Positions 34,745-47,500 of a stretch of DNA of 64,000 nucleotides are shown here, piece by piece. The first letter of the stretch is position 1. Every line of letters starts with the position of its first letter. The position numbers and the translations under genes were made by a program. The notes beneath the pieces are model-generated. The model was not told the origin of the DNA, did no database searches, and worked only from the letters and a program-made list of their open reading frames with translations. The DNA comes from Chamaea fasciata (taxonomy: Eukaryota > Chordata > Aves > Passeriformes > Sylviidae), in NCBI GenBank assembly GCA_029207755.1, contig JARCOQ010000004.1, forward strand, positions 39,984,305 through 40,048,304, read 5' to 3'.

Positions 34745-36682
34745 CATACTATTTTCAGTATGTATGAAACACACCTGACTCTGCAGTACTATTTTTGGAA
34801 TATTTTACTCCTATTTAAAACATTTCCTTGATCCTTCATTCTGACTTAAAACTTGCAGCATGACATTTATACCAGAGTTGTATTTGGCTCTATTTTATTT
34901 TTGGGACTTATTAAGTGAATCTTTTTATACATCACAGTAATATGAGGCCACTGCAGCTTCTCCTAAATGTGCAATAAAATATATATAACTAAAAGTTGTA
35001 AATTACTTTTCTTACCTAACATAAAAAATTATGGCTTGGAGATATTCACTGCTGACACTCAGAAAGGCAACTCTCTTGACTTCTGCTGTTAGGAGAAAGA
35101 GCTGATGCAGGCAGTACACTCTGCTTGTTTGCCTTCTCTTACTGTTTTCAAAACCTTTTTTCTTGTAGGTCACATATAAGCAAAATGTGTGCTTTCCTTT
35201 CTAAATGATTGCTGACATTTAAGGATGAATCTTAATAAGCACAAAGGGCTATATTTTTTTCCTTCTCCAGTCTTTAGACACAAACTTTCCCTTGTTTCTA
35301 TTAAGTGAAACAAGACGTGGTTGAATCAATTCCAAATACTCCCAAAATTTTCCAAATAACTTCCAAATTAATTTGAATTTGCAGTGAGCCTATTTACATG
35401 CATACCCTGCCCAGATACCTCCATCAGAAGACAAAGTTTGAAATTTTCCATGCACAGTGAAAGAGCAGTGCATGGACCCTCTGTTGACACCATCTTGAGA
35501 ATCTCATTTGGGATCTCCATCTTGACCCCCTGGTTTGAACTCAGACCTTCTTAAAATCGGAAGAAACTCTTTCTTGCTGACAACAATAGGGTTCAAGAGG
35601 ATAAAATGTTAATTACTCTGCCTTGACATAGTTTCTGACAACATAATCCTATAGTCTTCCCTCCCTGTAACATCCTGTATTCCTCAGTTCACAGACTGCA
35701 CTGCAATCTCTGAATTCATAGCCACCACCCTTGCTTTTTGTTATACGTCAGTCAATCCTTGTGCTCAGTGCAGAATCAATATTTTCCTCATAGATTTTTC
35801 TATAATTCTCCTCACGACATTATCCAAGATCTTTGTAAGGACTGCCTTTATCCTTATAATCTCTATCAGATAAAATGTTGTTATTTTCCTAGTCTTAGAA
35901 TGAGGAGAGATAGGTCATAGGGAAATCAAAGTGTTCAGAAGAGTGCATTAATTGTAGGTGTCCATTTTAAATGAGGGAGGAGCTGACTTTCTCAAAAGGA
36001 TTAGATTTACTAGAGTGTGTTACAAGGTGCACAACACCAATTTCATTCATTTCCTTAACAGCAGAGAATGCTCAGCATTTCCTTATTTTCTCTTGGCAAA
36101 AATACCTTCAAGTACTCACCATTTCTGCAAATTATCCTGTACTTGATGACAGATGGTCACTAGGACATCTGTGGCTGAATATCTCTAGAGAGTCTTCGGA
36201 CAAGTTGAGATTTAGCCATTTCATGAAAAATATGTCTACTATTAGATAAATGAGGGTTGGGTTCCTGCTGATCACATTCATGTAGGAAAAGTTAGCAGAA
36301 ATTTCACTACAGAATTTCTAAAAGTGTCTTTGAAAACTTTGTCATCTAGTACCACAGGAAGAAGGACAAAAAGCAGCAAAATTTTCTGAATAAAAGGCAT
36401 TTCTACTGTTCGTTACTGTAGGGACATACATAAATAAGAAAGTACCTAATTCCAGAAACTTCTGCAGGGAATTTCTTGTCTCCAAGAGGGAAAGAATGAG
36501 GCTCATTAAAACCTTCATTTGAGGTTTTCTTCCTGTGCAGTGTAATAGACATTCTGACACTGTCTTTGAATGGACAACAGGTTCCTGGAGCTAATACATT
36601 CCTGATGGAGCATAAAGCATAAACAGGGAAATGTATTTAAACTCACTTGGTTTTCTCATGTGTTACAAATGATATCACCCTG
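34745..36682. other. AT-rich noncoding DNA
   Basis: No supportable gene, RNA or repeat in about 1.9 kb; short open frames lack coding character. Confidence 0.5.
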
Positions 36683-36960
36683 AATTGTCCCCATCTGCCT
36701 TCTTTCTTATTCTCCCAGCTTTTTGGCTCAGCATGACACCATATGATCTGGAATATCCCTTTGGTCGTTTGGGATCAGCTGTCCCTGCTCTGTCCACTCC
36801 CAGCTCCTTGTGCACCCCCAGCCCAATCACTGCTAGGATGAGGAGCAGTAAAGATGCTGTGCAAGCCCTGCTCAGCAAAAATGAAAACAACCCTTACACA
36901 ACACCATTTTCCATACAAATCCGAAGCAAAATCCCAAACTGTGAAGGAAATTACCCCATC
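36683..36960 (-). mobile_element. Fragment of a second abundant avian ERV LTR, minus strand
   Basis: On the minus strand the run GCTGGGGGTGCACAAGGAGC, then GGACAGCTGATCCCAAACGA, CCAAAGGGATATTCC and GTCATGCTGAGC is a signature of a common bird ERV LTR just upstream of its TATA region. Similarity fades after GGGTGATATCATTTGT (36670 region), so the R/U5 part is missing. The minus frame at 36675-36890 is a shadow of it. Left and right limits are approximate. Confidence 0.5.
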
Positions 36961-38098
36961 ACATCATGTCACAACCAGTGAAATGACTAAGTTGTGTTTT
37001 CTACAGCAAAATAAGAGTATGCAGAAAATGCTATTATAGTCTGTGCTTGCTAAGGACTGCTGCCTGCCTTCCCAGGATGATGCAGGAGCTTTGTTTAAAC
37101 TGCCAAATGCTCAAATACTCCACTCTTATCCCACAGGAAGAATATGTGGGAGCCCTTCCTAAAAAAATCCACCTAAACAAACAAAACCAGAATCCTCCAT
37201 GAGTGAAGTGCTGAGGTACTTCTAGAAACTAACATCCTAAGGTTTCCCACTGGATTAGCATTTGTATTTGTTTTAGCTTGTAGTATTATTTGTCTAGTGG
37301 CTATAGCAATACATTTAATGATAAAAAGGAAGCCCCAAGTAGTTCTCACGATGAATTGCAAAAGATGAATGGAAAATCTGAGAAAGATGGACAATAAAAC
37401 TGAACTACTAAGTCCCAGAAAGAGACAAATATTTGCATAAATTTGTGGCTCTAAAGAAAGTCTGTGGAACCTGAATTTGCATAATCTAAATGATGAGAAA
37501 AATCAAGGAAACTAAAGAGTGCTTAGACATGTTGGTGCCAGGGCTAGCTCTTAACTTGAACAAATCACTTTGTGAGGAGAAATCCCCTGTGCCCTGAACC
37601 TGGAGCCAGAAAAAGCACTAAGACAGATTTCCCAAAAGAAAGAGACAAAGGGCTGTAGTCTGCTGGGAAATAACAGGAAAAAAAGAGACTTTGGAGTTCT
37701 GTGTAACAGTATAGTGGAGTCACTGGACACTTTCATCTCAAGAAATTGAAATGCAAAGTTTGGTTGCTTCAACCCTTACTGACTGCTTAGGGATCAGTAG
37801 GTGAGTATGAGTCTGTTATAGCCAGCCCTTATAACTTTATTACAGCTGAAACTCTCAGGACCCTCTGAATCCTCAAGCTGGTAGCCAAACTTGGGCAGAG
37901 AAGTGGAGTTGCACATCTGCCAGGAGCAGGAAGGAAGACAAGATCTGCAACTGTGGCAATGTGGAGTTAGACACCCTGACACTCCTCCTGTGGCTCTCTG
38001 TCCACTGCCTTCTGCTGCATGCCAAAAACTGAACTGCAGTTTCTCAAAGTGTCTGGAAACAATAACTCTGGGACAGATGGATGGATGGGCAGATGGGG
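36961..38098. other. Noncoding DNA before the GGAA array
   Basis: No supportable gene, RNA or repeat. Confidence 0.45.
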
Positions 38099-38579
38099 GA
38101 AGGAAGAGAGGGAGGGAGGGAGGGAGGAGGGAGGGAGGGAGGGAGGGAGGGAGGAAGGAAGGAAGGAAGGAAGGAAGGAAGGAAGGAAGGAAGGAAGGAA
38201 GGAAGGAAGGAAGGAAGGAAGGAAGGAAGGAAGGAAGGAAGGAAGGAAGGAAGGAAGGAAGGAAGGAAGGAAGGAAGGAAGGAAGGAAGGAAGGAAGGAA
38301 GGAAGGAAGGAAGGAAGGAAGGAAGGAAGGAAGGAAGGAAGGAAGGAAGGGAGGAAGGAAGGGAGGGAGGAAGGAAGGGAGGGAGGAAGGAAGGGAGGGA
38401 GGAAGGAAGGGAGGGAGGAAGGAAGGCAGGGAGGAAGGAAGGGAGGGAGGAAGGAAGGGAGGGAGGAAGGAAGGAAGGGAGGAAGGAAGGAAGGGAGGAA
38501 GGAAGGAAGGGAGGAAGGAAGGAAGGAAGGAAGGAAGGAAGGAAGGAAGGAAGGAAGGAAGGAAGGAAGGAAGGCAGGC
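38099..38579. repeat. (GGGA)n / (GGAA)n compound array, 480 bp
   Basis: About 40 bp of GGGA units (38109-38150) lead into about 200 bp of pure GGAA (38151-38349). A variant zone (38350-38520) alternates blocks of GGAA and GGGA with a loose 16- to 20-base period, then pure GGAA returns to about 38570 and the array ends in GGCA units. It is a long polypurine mirror repeat on the plus strand. Open frames of KEGRK or LPSF repeats are artefacts. Confidence 0.97.
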
Positions 38580-41539
38580 AAAACAGACAGTGTTTTGGAA
38601 CTGCAGACACTATTCTCCTCCCCTTGTTCCTCACTCTAGGATACCTAGATGTAAGTATGAAAAAGACTGCACAGGTGGCACTGGGTATTAGTGGGTATCA
38701 GACACTTTAAAGTCCAGACGATTCTAGGGCTTTTGGTTCTTCTCTAGTCCCTTCAAAAATAATTTAATGCTATTACAATTCAAATTTATGAAGGAGTATA
38801 TTCAGTCAAGTTTACTTGTTCTGTGAAACATGTAAATGCCTAAAACACCTTACAAATTAACTGTCTTTTCAAGGTCTGCTCAGTGTTGAAACATATGAAG
38901 AGGGAGCATAATTTAGTAAACAACATGTGGAATTGCTGTTTAAGATCTAGATCTCACCCAAGAAATCCTGATACTATCTTCAAACAGAATCTGCATTTCT
39001 GTCAATATTTCATAATATGGAGTAATCATAAAAAATACATAGTGAGGCTCTTTGTTTAGGCTGGTAAGTGCAAGGACTCTGCTTAACAGAAGTCTGCCTA
39101 AATGTAATGTGCTGTTTGTTTTCTATGGTTTGCAGCTAATTGCGTAACATAAGAAGTGACAGGAAAGGACTCCTGTTTGTGAAATAAAAAGAACTGCTCC
39201 CAAGTTGTCTGTTGAGTGAGCAATTTACAGAGAGAGTGGCATGGCCTGTACCATTCAATGGCATGTAACACGTTCATTCTTGTACTCATTCACACTTTGG
39301 GCTCCTGTCACCTGACTCTCCCTGTGTTCACTGTTCAGGGAAAGCCTGCAGATCTGCTACAATGACTCTTATGGTTGCTTATTTTATGACATTTGATGAC
39401 TTGCTTGACCCCTGCTCAGTAGCGAGTCCCCAGAAGTCGAGCTCCAGGCATGCCTACAATCTTAACGCAAGTAGGGATATGTTACTGTCTCATATGTGAA
39501 AAGTGGCTTTAATTAATGTAATTAATCAACGACATTGTGTTTCTAAGGGAAAATCTTCACTGTGCAAAGGAAAGAAACTTATTTTGCAGTCAGGAACTGC
39601 TATCCCTACTACTACAGCTAAGCTTACCCAGAAAATAGGAGTTCTTTCTACCTACGCACAGGGGAAGCCTTCTTTAAAAAGCCTTATATGAAAAAGAGTT
39701 TTTAATCAAGTTGAACTGGATTAACAGAAAGTCTGTTTCTCGGTGATGATTAGTTTCTCATCACACCAAAGAAGTCCGTATCATTTACAGCAAATATGAA
39801 AGCTGGAAGACACACCTGTTGACATTAAGCCAAAGGAATAAGAACAGCCCATGCTTTCTGGGAGATTATTGAGAATGAAAATAGTCGTTACACTTCATTC
39901 CCAAGGTTTTAAAATTTTATTGATTTTTTTTTTCAGCAGGAAGTTAATCTTCTATTTTTTAACAAACCTGTGATTACAAAATATACCTAATTGTAAGCCA
40001 GTGATTTTTCAGAGCAAGGGACAGTTATGAAAAGGTGGAATTAAATACTTTAAATCAGACTTTTAATAAGGAAAAAATAATATACCACTTACTAATACAA
40101 TAAAACTCTTAGTATTGTTATAATCAAGTCTTTTTCACAAAGAAAATAATAGAATGGGAAAATAGATTTTGTGTCAAATAAATATAATTTCCGGCTATAA
40201 ATACAGTAAGAAAATAGGGCAAAAAGACAGATACTTTAGAGGGATAAGAGGCTACATGGTGACATCACCCACCCGTTTAAAAGCAGATAGAAAAATCAGG
40301 GTGAAACTAAATAAGTATAACTTAAAGGCAGAACACTTTGTCTGCTTTACCCCCATAAAAACAATTAATTGGCCAGTGCTAGTAACAGATCATTTATTCT
40401 GGGCAAGCCGAGCCCACAGGTACGTATTATCTGTAGGCACAATAAACAATTTGTACTTCCACAATATCTTCAATCAGAGCATTTCCAAGTACCTTATAAG
40501 CATCTAATGTCTTTATTTTCTAGTGCCACTGTGAACAAAGCTATTAAGTTTCTTCATTTGGAAGGTGGAGAAATGAGATGACTTAGATAAAGCTCACTTT
40601 TTTGCATGGGCTACCACCCTCCACTTGCAGCCTTTGTCTAGGCTCTCTGAACGGTAGCCAGCTGCTCCCTCCTACCCCAAGGCTAATCAGCAGTAGGGAT
40701 TTTGATGTAGTGCTGATATAACCCAGTCCAACGCTTTAATCTCCATTATGCTTTTTAACTGGGTGGAGAACCGGATTCCAGAGACCCGTTGAGTGCGGAC
40801 TGACTGGTGGATGCACAGAATACAGGGTATAGTATAGAGTAGAATAGTCACCCGTACCAGGTAATGAGATAAAAATACACAGTTATCAAGTGTCACCTAG
40901 GTGACTGTAATTATGTGGTTTAGTTTCACTCTTGATTTGAAGAATGTTGCAGAATAGAGCACATGGGCCAGTGAGGAATCATACACCAGTACATCTGAAT
41001 GCTAGGCAGCTTCAAATTTGCTCTTTGGGAGCTGAAACCTCTGAGAAAATATTTACTTTGCAGATAAAGTTCATTTACAGTGTCAGGGTGACTCTTTAAC
41101 ATCACGGCAAACACTAGAAATTCCAGTATAATCACAGCATCTCATTAAACATGAAAAATAACCTTCATGCACTGGCATGTTTTGAAGTTGTCAGCAGTAG
41201 CAAAGGAAATGCTACAGTGTACGATGGCTTCTGTTTGTAGACCTGAGGATGAAGAGATGTAAAATGGCAAAGAGCACCAGGCCTTCACAAGGCTGGTGGA
41301 GAATGCCATGAACCTGGGAAATGTAACAGGATGCAGAAGTGAGAAATAATTTACTTAGAAGCTGTAATCCAGGGAAGTCCTTATACTACTCCAAAATGGA
41401 AAAAAACCTGAAGTGCTTGTTAGCAGGGCACTACTTCATTTTGATGGCTTTACATTGATGTTGTCAGCATGGAAATTACTTCCATATAATGAACAGCTTC
41501 ATGTTATTGATGGTTACTTAAGAGAAATATTAGGAGAAA
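38580..41539. other. Noncoding DNA
   Basis: About 3 kb without a supportable gene. A weak env-tail-like minus frame at 40687-40896 is discussed as a finding only. Confidence 0.45.
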
Positions 41540-41572
41540 TCTATCTATCTATATATCTATATCTATCTCTCG

Positions 41573-41622
<50 letters not shown>

Positions 41623-41631
41623 ATCTACACA
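41540..41631. repeat. (CTAT)n microsatellite
   Basis: About 90 bp of CTAT/TATC tetramers with ATAT and CTCT interruptions in the first third and an uninterrupted run of about 13 units at 41573-41626. Confidence 0.95.
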
Positions 41632-44515
41632 GCATAAAGAAGAAATATGTCTTCAGATTTCACAAAATCCATAAAGTAGCACATAAAAAATTAAGACATC
41701 ATGAGTAATTTCAACAATATGAAGACCATAATTTTTCCATTTCAGAAATTTAAAAAGTGCTTTTTAGGTAGCATTAATGACACAATATCCTACCAGGATC
41801 ATCCCTCAACATCATCCTGAACAGAAATATTCTAACATGACTGTCCATTTCTCAAATATTCACTGGTTTTCCATAGCAATCTGATCCCCGGATGAGCAAA
41901 GTATCAAACTAAAATATTTAGAAACACTGCAGCTTATGTCAGGATGAATAAGGAAAGAAGAAAATTTTGACCAAAAATGGATAGAGAATGTCTTTCAAAA
42001 TGTATATATAGGTTGCACCCATGAGTTAGTATTCAGAGCCTGTCTGAGCCTGCAAAACATGTCCATCCTCCCCCACAAAAATGTAGACCTATTCTTGTTC
42101 ACAAAGCGAAGATCCAGCCTACAGGTTTGGAGAAATAAGCAGGAAGATTACATTAAGTTAACTACAAATGTAACAGGTTTCTGACTAAAGGGCTTCTGTG
42201 CATTCCTTTTTACATATTTGTGTATAAGTCATTTATTGGCCTGTTTCTCTGCTCTCCAGCCATCTGTAAGAAAAATGCAGTAACAGAAATAGTCTACTGT
42301 GAATTGGTTTACATTTTCAAGCCCTGTTTTGACAGGACAGTCAGCTAGAAAAGCAGAGATTCTCACTCATTTTTCTAGAACTCTGACATGTAGAGAAAAA
42401 TAAGGAGTTTTCTTCTCTGCAACACTAGTTTCCAAGTGCACAAGATAAAATCTGTCATCGTTAAAAGGTTTGTGTATCATTAAATATTAATAGATAAAAA
42501 CTATTTCCTGGTAAAAAGTAAACAAAGTTAAATCTGCTATATATAGATTGTAACTGTGGATGGTTTCTTACATGAAAGCTTCCTGGTTAATGCATGTTGT
42601 ATTTATAGTTAGGCATATTTCAAACCATGTGACATCATATGACACTTTCCTCATTGTTCTTGAGTGGTCTGCCTCTTTCATACTGCTTTGAACTTTGTTA
42701 CTGAGAAGGGTATTCAGACACCAGAGCTGTGTTCCATATATTGATCTCTGTTTGCACAGCCAGGAAAATCACTTTCATCAGATTATTATTTAGGTACAAA
42801 TTTACTTTTCAATCCATAACAACAAGGTTACATTTAGAAGGAATAAATTATAAGTATTTTTTCCCTAAAAATGTTAAAATTATATCCTAGAAGCCTGATT
42901 TGCATTTCATATTTCTTCTCACATTTGTTTTTTTTTTTTTTAATTTATTACTAACTTCCTTTATTGTTTATTCTGAAACTTCATTAAACATTCTGAATAA
43001 CATTTTATCCCATAAAAACAAGCTTTCTAGTTTATTCAAGATGATAAAGAATGTACTGGAGAGTTCCCCAGGCAGAAAAATTTAAAAAACTTGCAAATTT
43101 TTTTTTGCAGAACCTTAAATTTGCACAGGTCTACCAAGAAGAAAGGGATTCGGATTTTTAAGAACAAATTCATCAAATAATCTTCTGCTTCACAGTTGTA
43201 GGGGATCCTTATTAGCAATATTGCTCTGTAGGGTCAAATCTAATAAGCACAAGCCTTCTTAACATTTTTACAACCTCTGAACAGCCTAACAGGAAAAGAA
43301 ATGAAGAGCACAAAGAAGAAACCATAAGAGTAAACTGTCTAATATGTTTCATTTCAGCTGAGAAAGTGAGGGCAGGTTAAATGAGAATGTATGGGGGCAT
43401 GCATGATTAGCTTTCTCTTCTAGAGTAAGGGGGTGCGCACCTTATGCTTGGAGGAATCTCCTACAGAAATCACCTCCCAGGCGTTGAAATAAACAGGAGT
43501 TTTTTTGAACAGAAATGTTTAGAAAAATTATGATGCACTGTTTACTATATATACTGAGAAAATACAGGGTTGTAGAATAATCAGAATGAACATCTCTGTA
43601 CGCACCAGTGATTGTTCGATGTGCTTTTGAGTCACCTGGGACTTGAAAGGAATGTACTGAATGGCTGTACATTTTCTGATTAAAAACCTCATTAGATCAA
43701 TATTACTTATTTTTATTGAAACTTGAAATTAAAAACTGAAATTGTAGCAAACTCTCTAGGAGTATCAAGTGAGATGTTTGCCTTTTCTATACAGTCAGTA
43801 TTCTGAATGACACAGAGTGTTTCCTAGGAAGAGGTCAGCACCTGCCGTGTCTGCAGGACTTGCTGGGAGCTGATAGACTGCAAACCTGGTTTGGAGACAC
43901 ACAGCACCTTGCTAATTCTTTTGTACACACTAAATAAATAAATAAAAAGAACTCGCTGAATCAAAGTTTTCTGATTTACTTCCTCTTTGAAGTGCAAAGT
44001 AACTAAGCAATGATGAAGTATATTTCTACCTTTGAATGAGAACCTAAGAATATACTAAAAATTTGGGTCTGGATTTAAACATAATGTATGCAAATGATAT
44101 CTATTCCACGGAAAAACAGCATTGTTCACATCCTGCTGCACCTTATTAATGCTGAAGAGTAACAGCATGAAATGGAGCAAGAAGTTTTTGCCTCAGTGGG
44201 TTTACAGACAAAGTTAAGAAGGTAGTAAATCAAATTAATACCAAGGATTAGGATCTCAGTCACTCTTTCCCCTCCAGATCTGAGTTCGGGACTTTGTTTA
44301 AATAACTCATTCTTCTCCCTCAGAGAGTTTAAGGCTCTTTCCATCTTCTTGATTTATAGAGGAAAATATTTTCTAACACCCATAATAATACTTCTAGAGA
44401 GCCTGTTTCTGTAGTATTATCACCTCTCTGATTTCAAAACTGCTGTTCTCAGTGGAGAATCTAGGGAGAGAGATAATGAAGGTCTAGCTTCTTGCTTACA
44501 GGGAGCTTTTTGTTT
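41632..44515. other. AT-rich noncoding DNA
   Basis: No supportable gene, RNA or repeat in about 2.9 kb. Confidence 0.5.
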
Positions 44516-44593
44516 CAGGTTCAGTCAACAGGGATTGAACTTCCTCACCACCTCCAGGTTCAGTCAACACGGATTGAACTTCCTCATGACCTC
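44516..44593. repeat. Two-copy tandem duplication, 39-bp unit
   Basis: CAGGTTCAGTCAACAGGGAT... (44516-44554) is repeated at 44555-44593 with about three substitutions. It is a recent local duplication with no other function visible. Confidence 0.85.
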
Positions 44594-47500
44594 CAAACTT
44601 CAGTCTAAAACACACACAACTCTTGTCACTTCTCTAGTCAAGGTTTTAGAGAACAGAGTTTAAATTCTAACAGGTGCTATTTGATGTGCGTGCTTGTGAA
44701 ATGGTTCTGCCTTGCTTCCTGATGTTTTGACATAGGGAGTTTCTTCACATATGAATGCATTTTCCTGTCAGGCATCAACTTTGTCAGAGTCTTAAGGGGG
44801 AAAGAAGAGGAGGAGAAACATTTGCTAAAATATTTGTAATATATCCCCTGATCAGATGGCAACAGCTGCTAGCAATCAAAATGTGTCAGTCTTTATTGGG
44901 TATTCATGTTATGAATATAGAAAAGGATTCCACTCATAATTAAATACAAAATTTTCATCTGAAAGTAAGAGCCCTGGAGAAACTGATCCCTTTGCACCAC
45001 GTGTGACAGAGAGATGGTCACCATTTGTGTTTGCATTGGAAATAGTGAATTTGCTTCTGCTAGGACCACGAACCTATTATTACAGGGTGCACTTTTAGTC
45101 TCTGAGTACAAAGAAGCCTTGTTCCTTCAAACCAGCCCTTACATTTCTGGATTTCCCCTCTTCCTCCTTGGCAGAAAATATTGCTGAATTAACTGTGGTG
45201 TTTTCCATGCAATTTCTGTGTCTACATCTGGCAATAATGCACAAAAGGAAACTGTTTCAGAAGAAATTCTGATCCTGGATAGAGCTCAAAGGCTGGGGTT
45301 TGTTCTTACTTTTCACATGTGCACCTCGGAGTTTTATGAAAGTGCACAGCTTCCTCTTGCACCACAAATGCAAAACGCAGGAGCTACCTATGGGTAACTC
45401 TGTTTGCAGAGGGTTGCTAGGGAAATGGTTTTCCTCTGCACATAAAATCTACTTGTTTAAAGGAGCACTTATAGCAGACTGATAAGGATACTTTTAGGAT
45501 TGATGAGTTAAAAATGAATGTACTACAAAGACAAAACAGTTAGTCTATGGTTCATAGCCAGCTTCATTGTGGTAGGACTGCTGCTCTGGCCATCTAAAGT
45601 TCTACATGTGATTCCTAAAGAAAGGTCTTAAGTAGCAGTCAAAGCAAGACAAGAAAAAATATGAAAAAGCGGGGTTAAAGAATACATAGGTACATGCATA
45701 TTTTAGGTAAGAATTGTAATCTGTTTTAGAAGTGTTCATATAATTGACACAATCTAGAACAGAACTTGTGCTATTTTGTTATTTGTAACGTTGCAAAAAC
45801 ATTTTCTACTTAAATACACAATTATTATGCTGTGTTTCTGTCTTAGAAAAAAAGATACACCAACCATGAAGAATTAGGCACACTGAGAAGGAGAACTTCT
45901 GAGTCTGCTGTTAGAGAAAACCAGACTGATATATTTTGCCAAGATGCAAGAGAGAAAAGCAAATGAGCAAAGTTAAAGGGCAAACTTCATGTTGGCACTG
46001 ACTATTCATAAGTACATGTGTTTCCTTAAGTGCTGAAGAAAATCAATTTTCATCTATTTATATAAGAAATTTCTTGAGTCAAATAAGCTCTTGGGGAGCA
46101 AAGACTAATTTTCAACCGAGCTTAACCTATTCATCAACACTAAGCTTCCATAATTAGTGAGCTTAGTCATGCAGAAAGTTTAAAGAAACACATCTCATTG
46201 TTATTATTTCAATTTCCAGGTCCAAAGGAGAAATACAAGGCACGTTACCTTTGATGTTTCTAAATATAGCTAAAGATTGCTATAGTCACACAGCATGTAC
46301 TTTGCAGTTTCACTGCACCAGTTAAAAACAGCCTGGGAAAACAGATTTCTGAACAAGATCTAATATTCACCTCACTCTTATTTTTATGTTTCTTAATTCC
46401 ACTGATAAATGGAGGCAGGCTAATGTACAGTAAAGCAGACATCCTCCATTTGCAACTTCTTTGAGGATCTCCTTTTCATCACAAAGGAAGGCAAAAATCA
46501 CATAATTATGGCTCATACCTTATATGACCATAGTACCCAAAAGTTCCTGTCCATATTAGAGTTCTGGCAAGGAAAGCCACACTTATCATGGCCAACGCTC
46601 CAAAGACCTCAGTGTGAAGTAGGAACTTCTATGAACTTGCCTCAGTGTTTTGCATCTGCAGGAGGACAGCATGTCATTTGTAGCTTTATGTGCCCTACCA
46701 TTTCCTGGTTCATTTGTTTAGGATTTTTAGACATGATTCACATTTGAAACACCAGTACAATAATTGGTGAAACACAAATCCTTCACCTTCTGGAAAAGAA
46801 GAATTCTCATTTTACTGAAAATGAATGAAAATTTTTTTCTGGTAAAGCTCCTATTTCTGTTATACACCAAAGCTGCTCTAAACCCACAAAGCTACCAATA
46901 TAACTGCTAAGTATTTATAATTAATTCCCCATTATGTACACTTCAAAGATGTGTCCAGATAACTATATGGATATATTGGACATATATGTATATGTTTAAG
47001 AAAATCTTAAGACTTATCTCTTTTAAATGTCTAAAATAACTTCTGGAAGATAGAAGTGTATTGTATCACTTCTGCAGTAAAGATAAATTTACACTCTTTG
47101 GTGGAAATTGCATTCCAATTTCCTTTTCAAAGGAAAAGATGCTAATTAGAATTTGGGACTCTTAAGAATGGAGTGAGCAAAAATAGGCTAAAAGATAGTA
47201 CCTCAGTGAAGAATGGACAGTCCAGAAAAGAGAAAAGAGGAAAGGAAAAGGTCTGTTGAATGCCTTTTGATAAGGTTTCTTTGTGCTCCTGTGCTTCCAG
47301 CTGTTCACAGATAACAGACACCTTCTTGGAACTAGGACTATCAGTTTGTTGGATATATGGACAGTGCACACCATGGAGAGTTCCTCAGTCCCCAGCCAGA
47401 GCACTAAGGTGCAGGGATAGCTGCATGGGAAGAACAGCTGTAATAGTAGCTTTATTATCTGGACTATTACCTCTATCTCCTCAGAAGACTACCCGAATTA

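Noticed and set aside
32997..38579. Direct-repeat arrays as possible CRISPR
   Set aside because: Units of 4-5 bases without spacers in a vertebrate genome; these are microsatellites.
37891..38710. Open frames over 200 codons of KEGRK/GGRE or LPSF repeats
   Set aside because: Produced by the GGAA/GGGA array in all frames.
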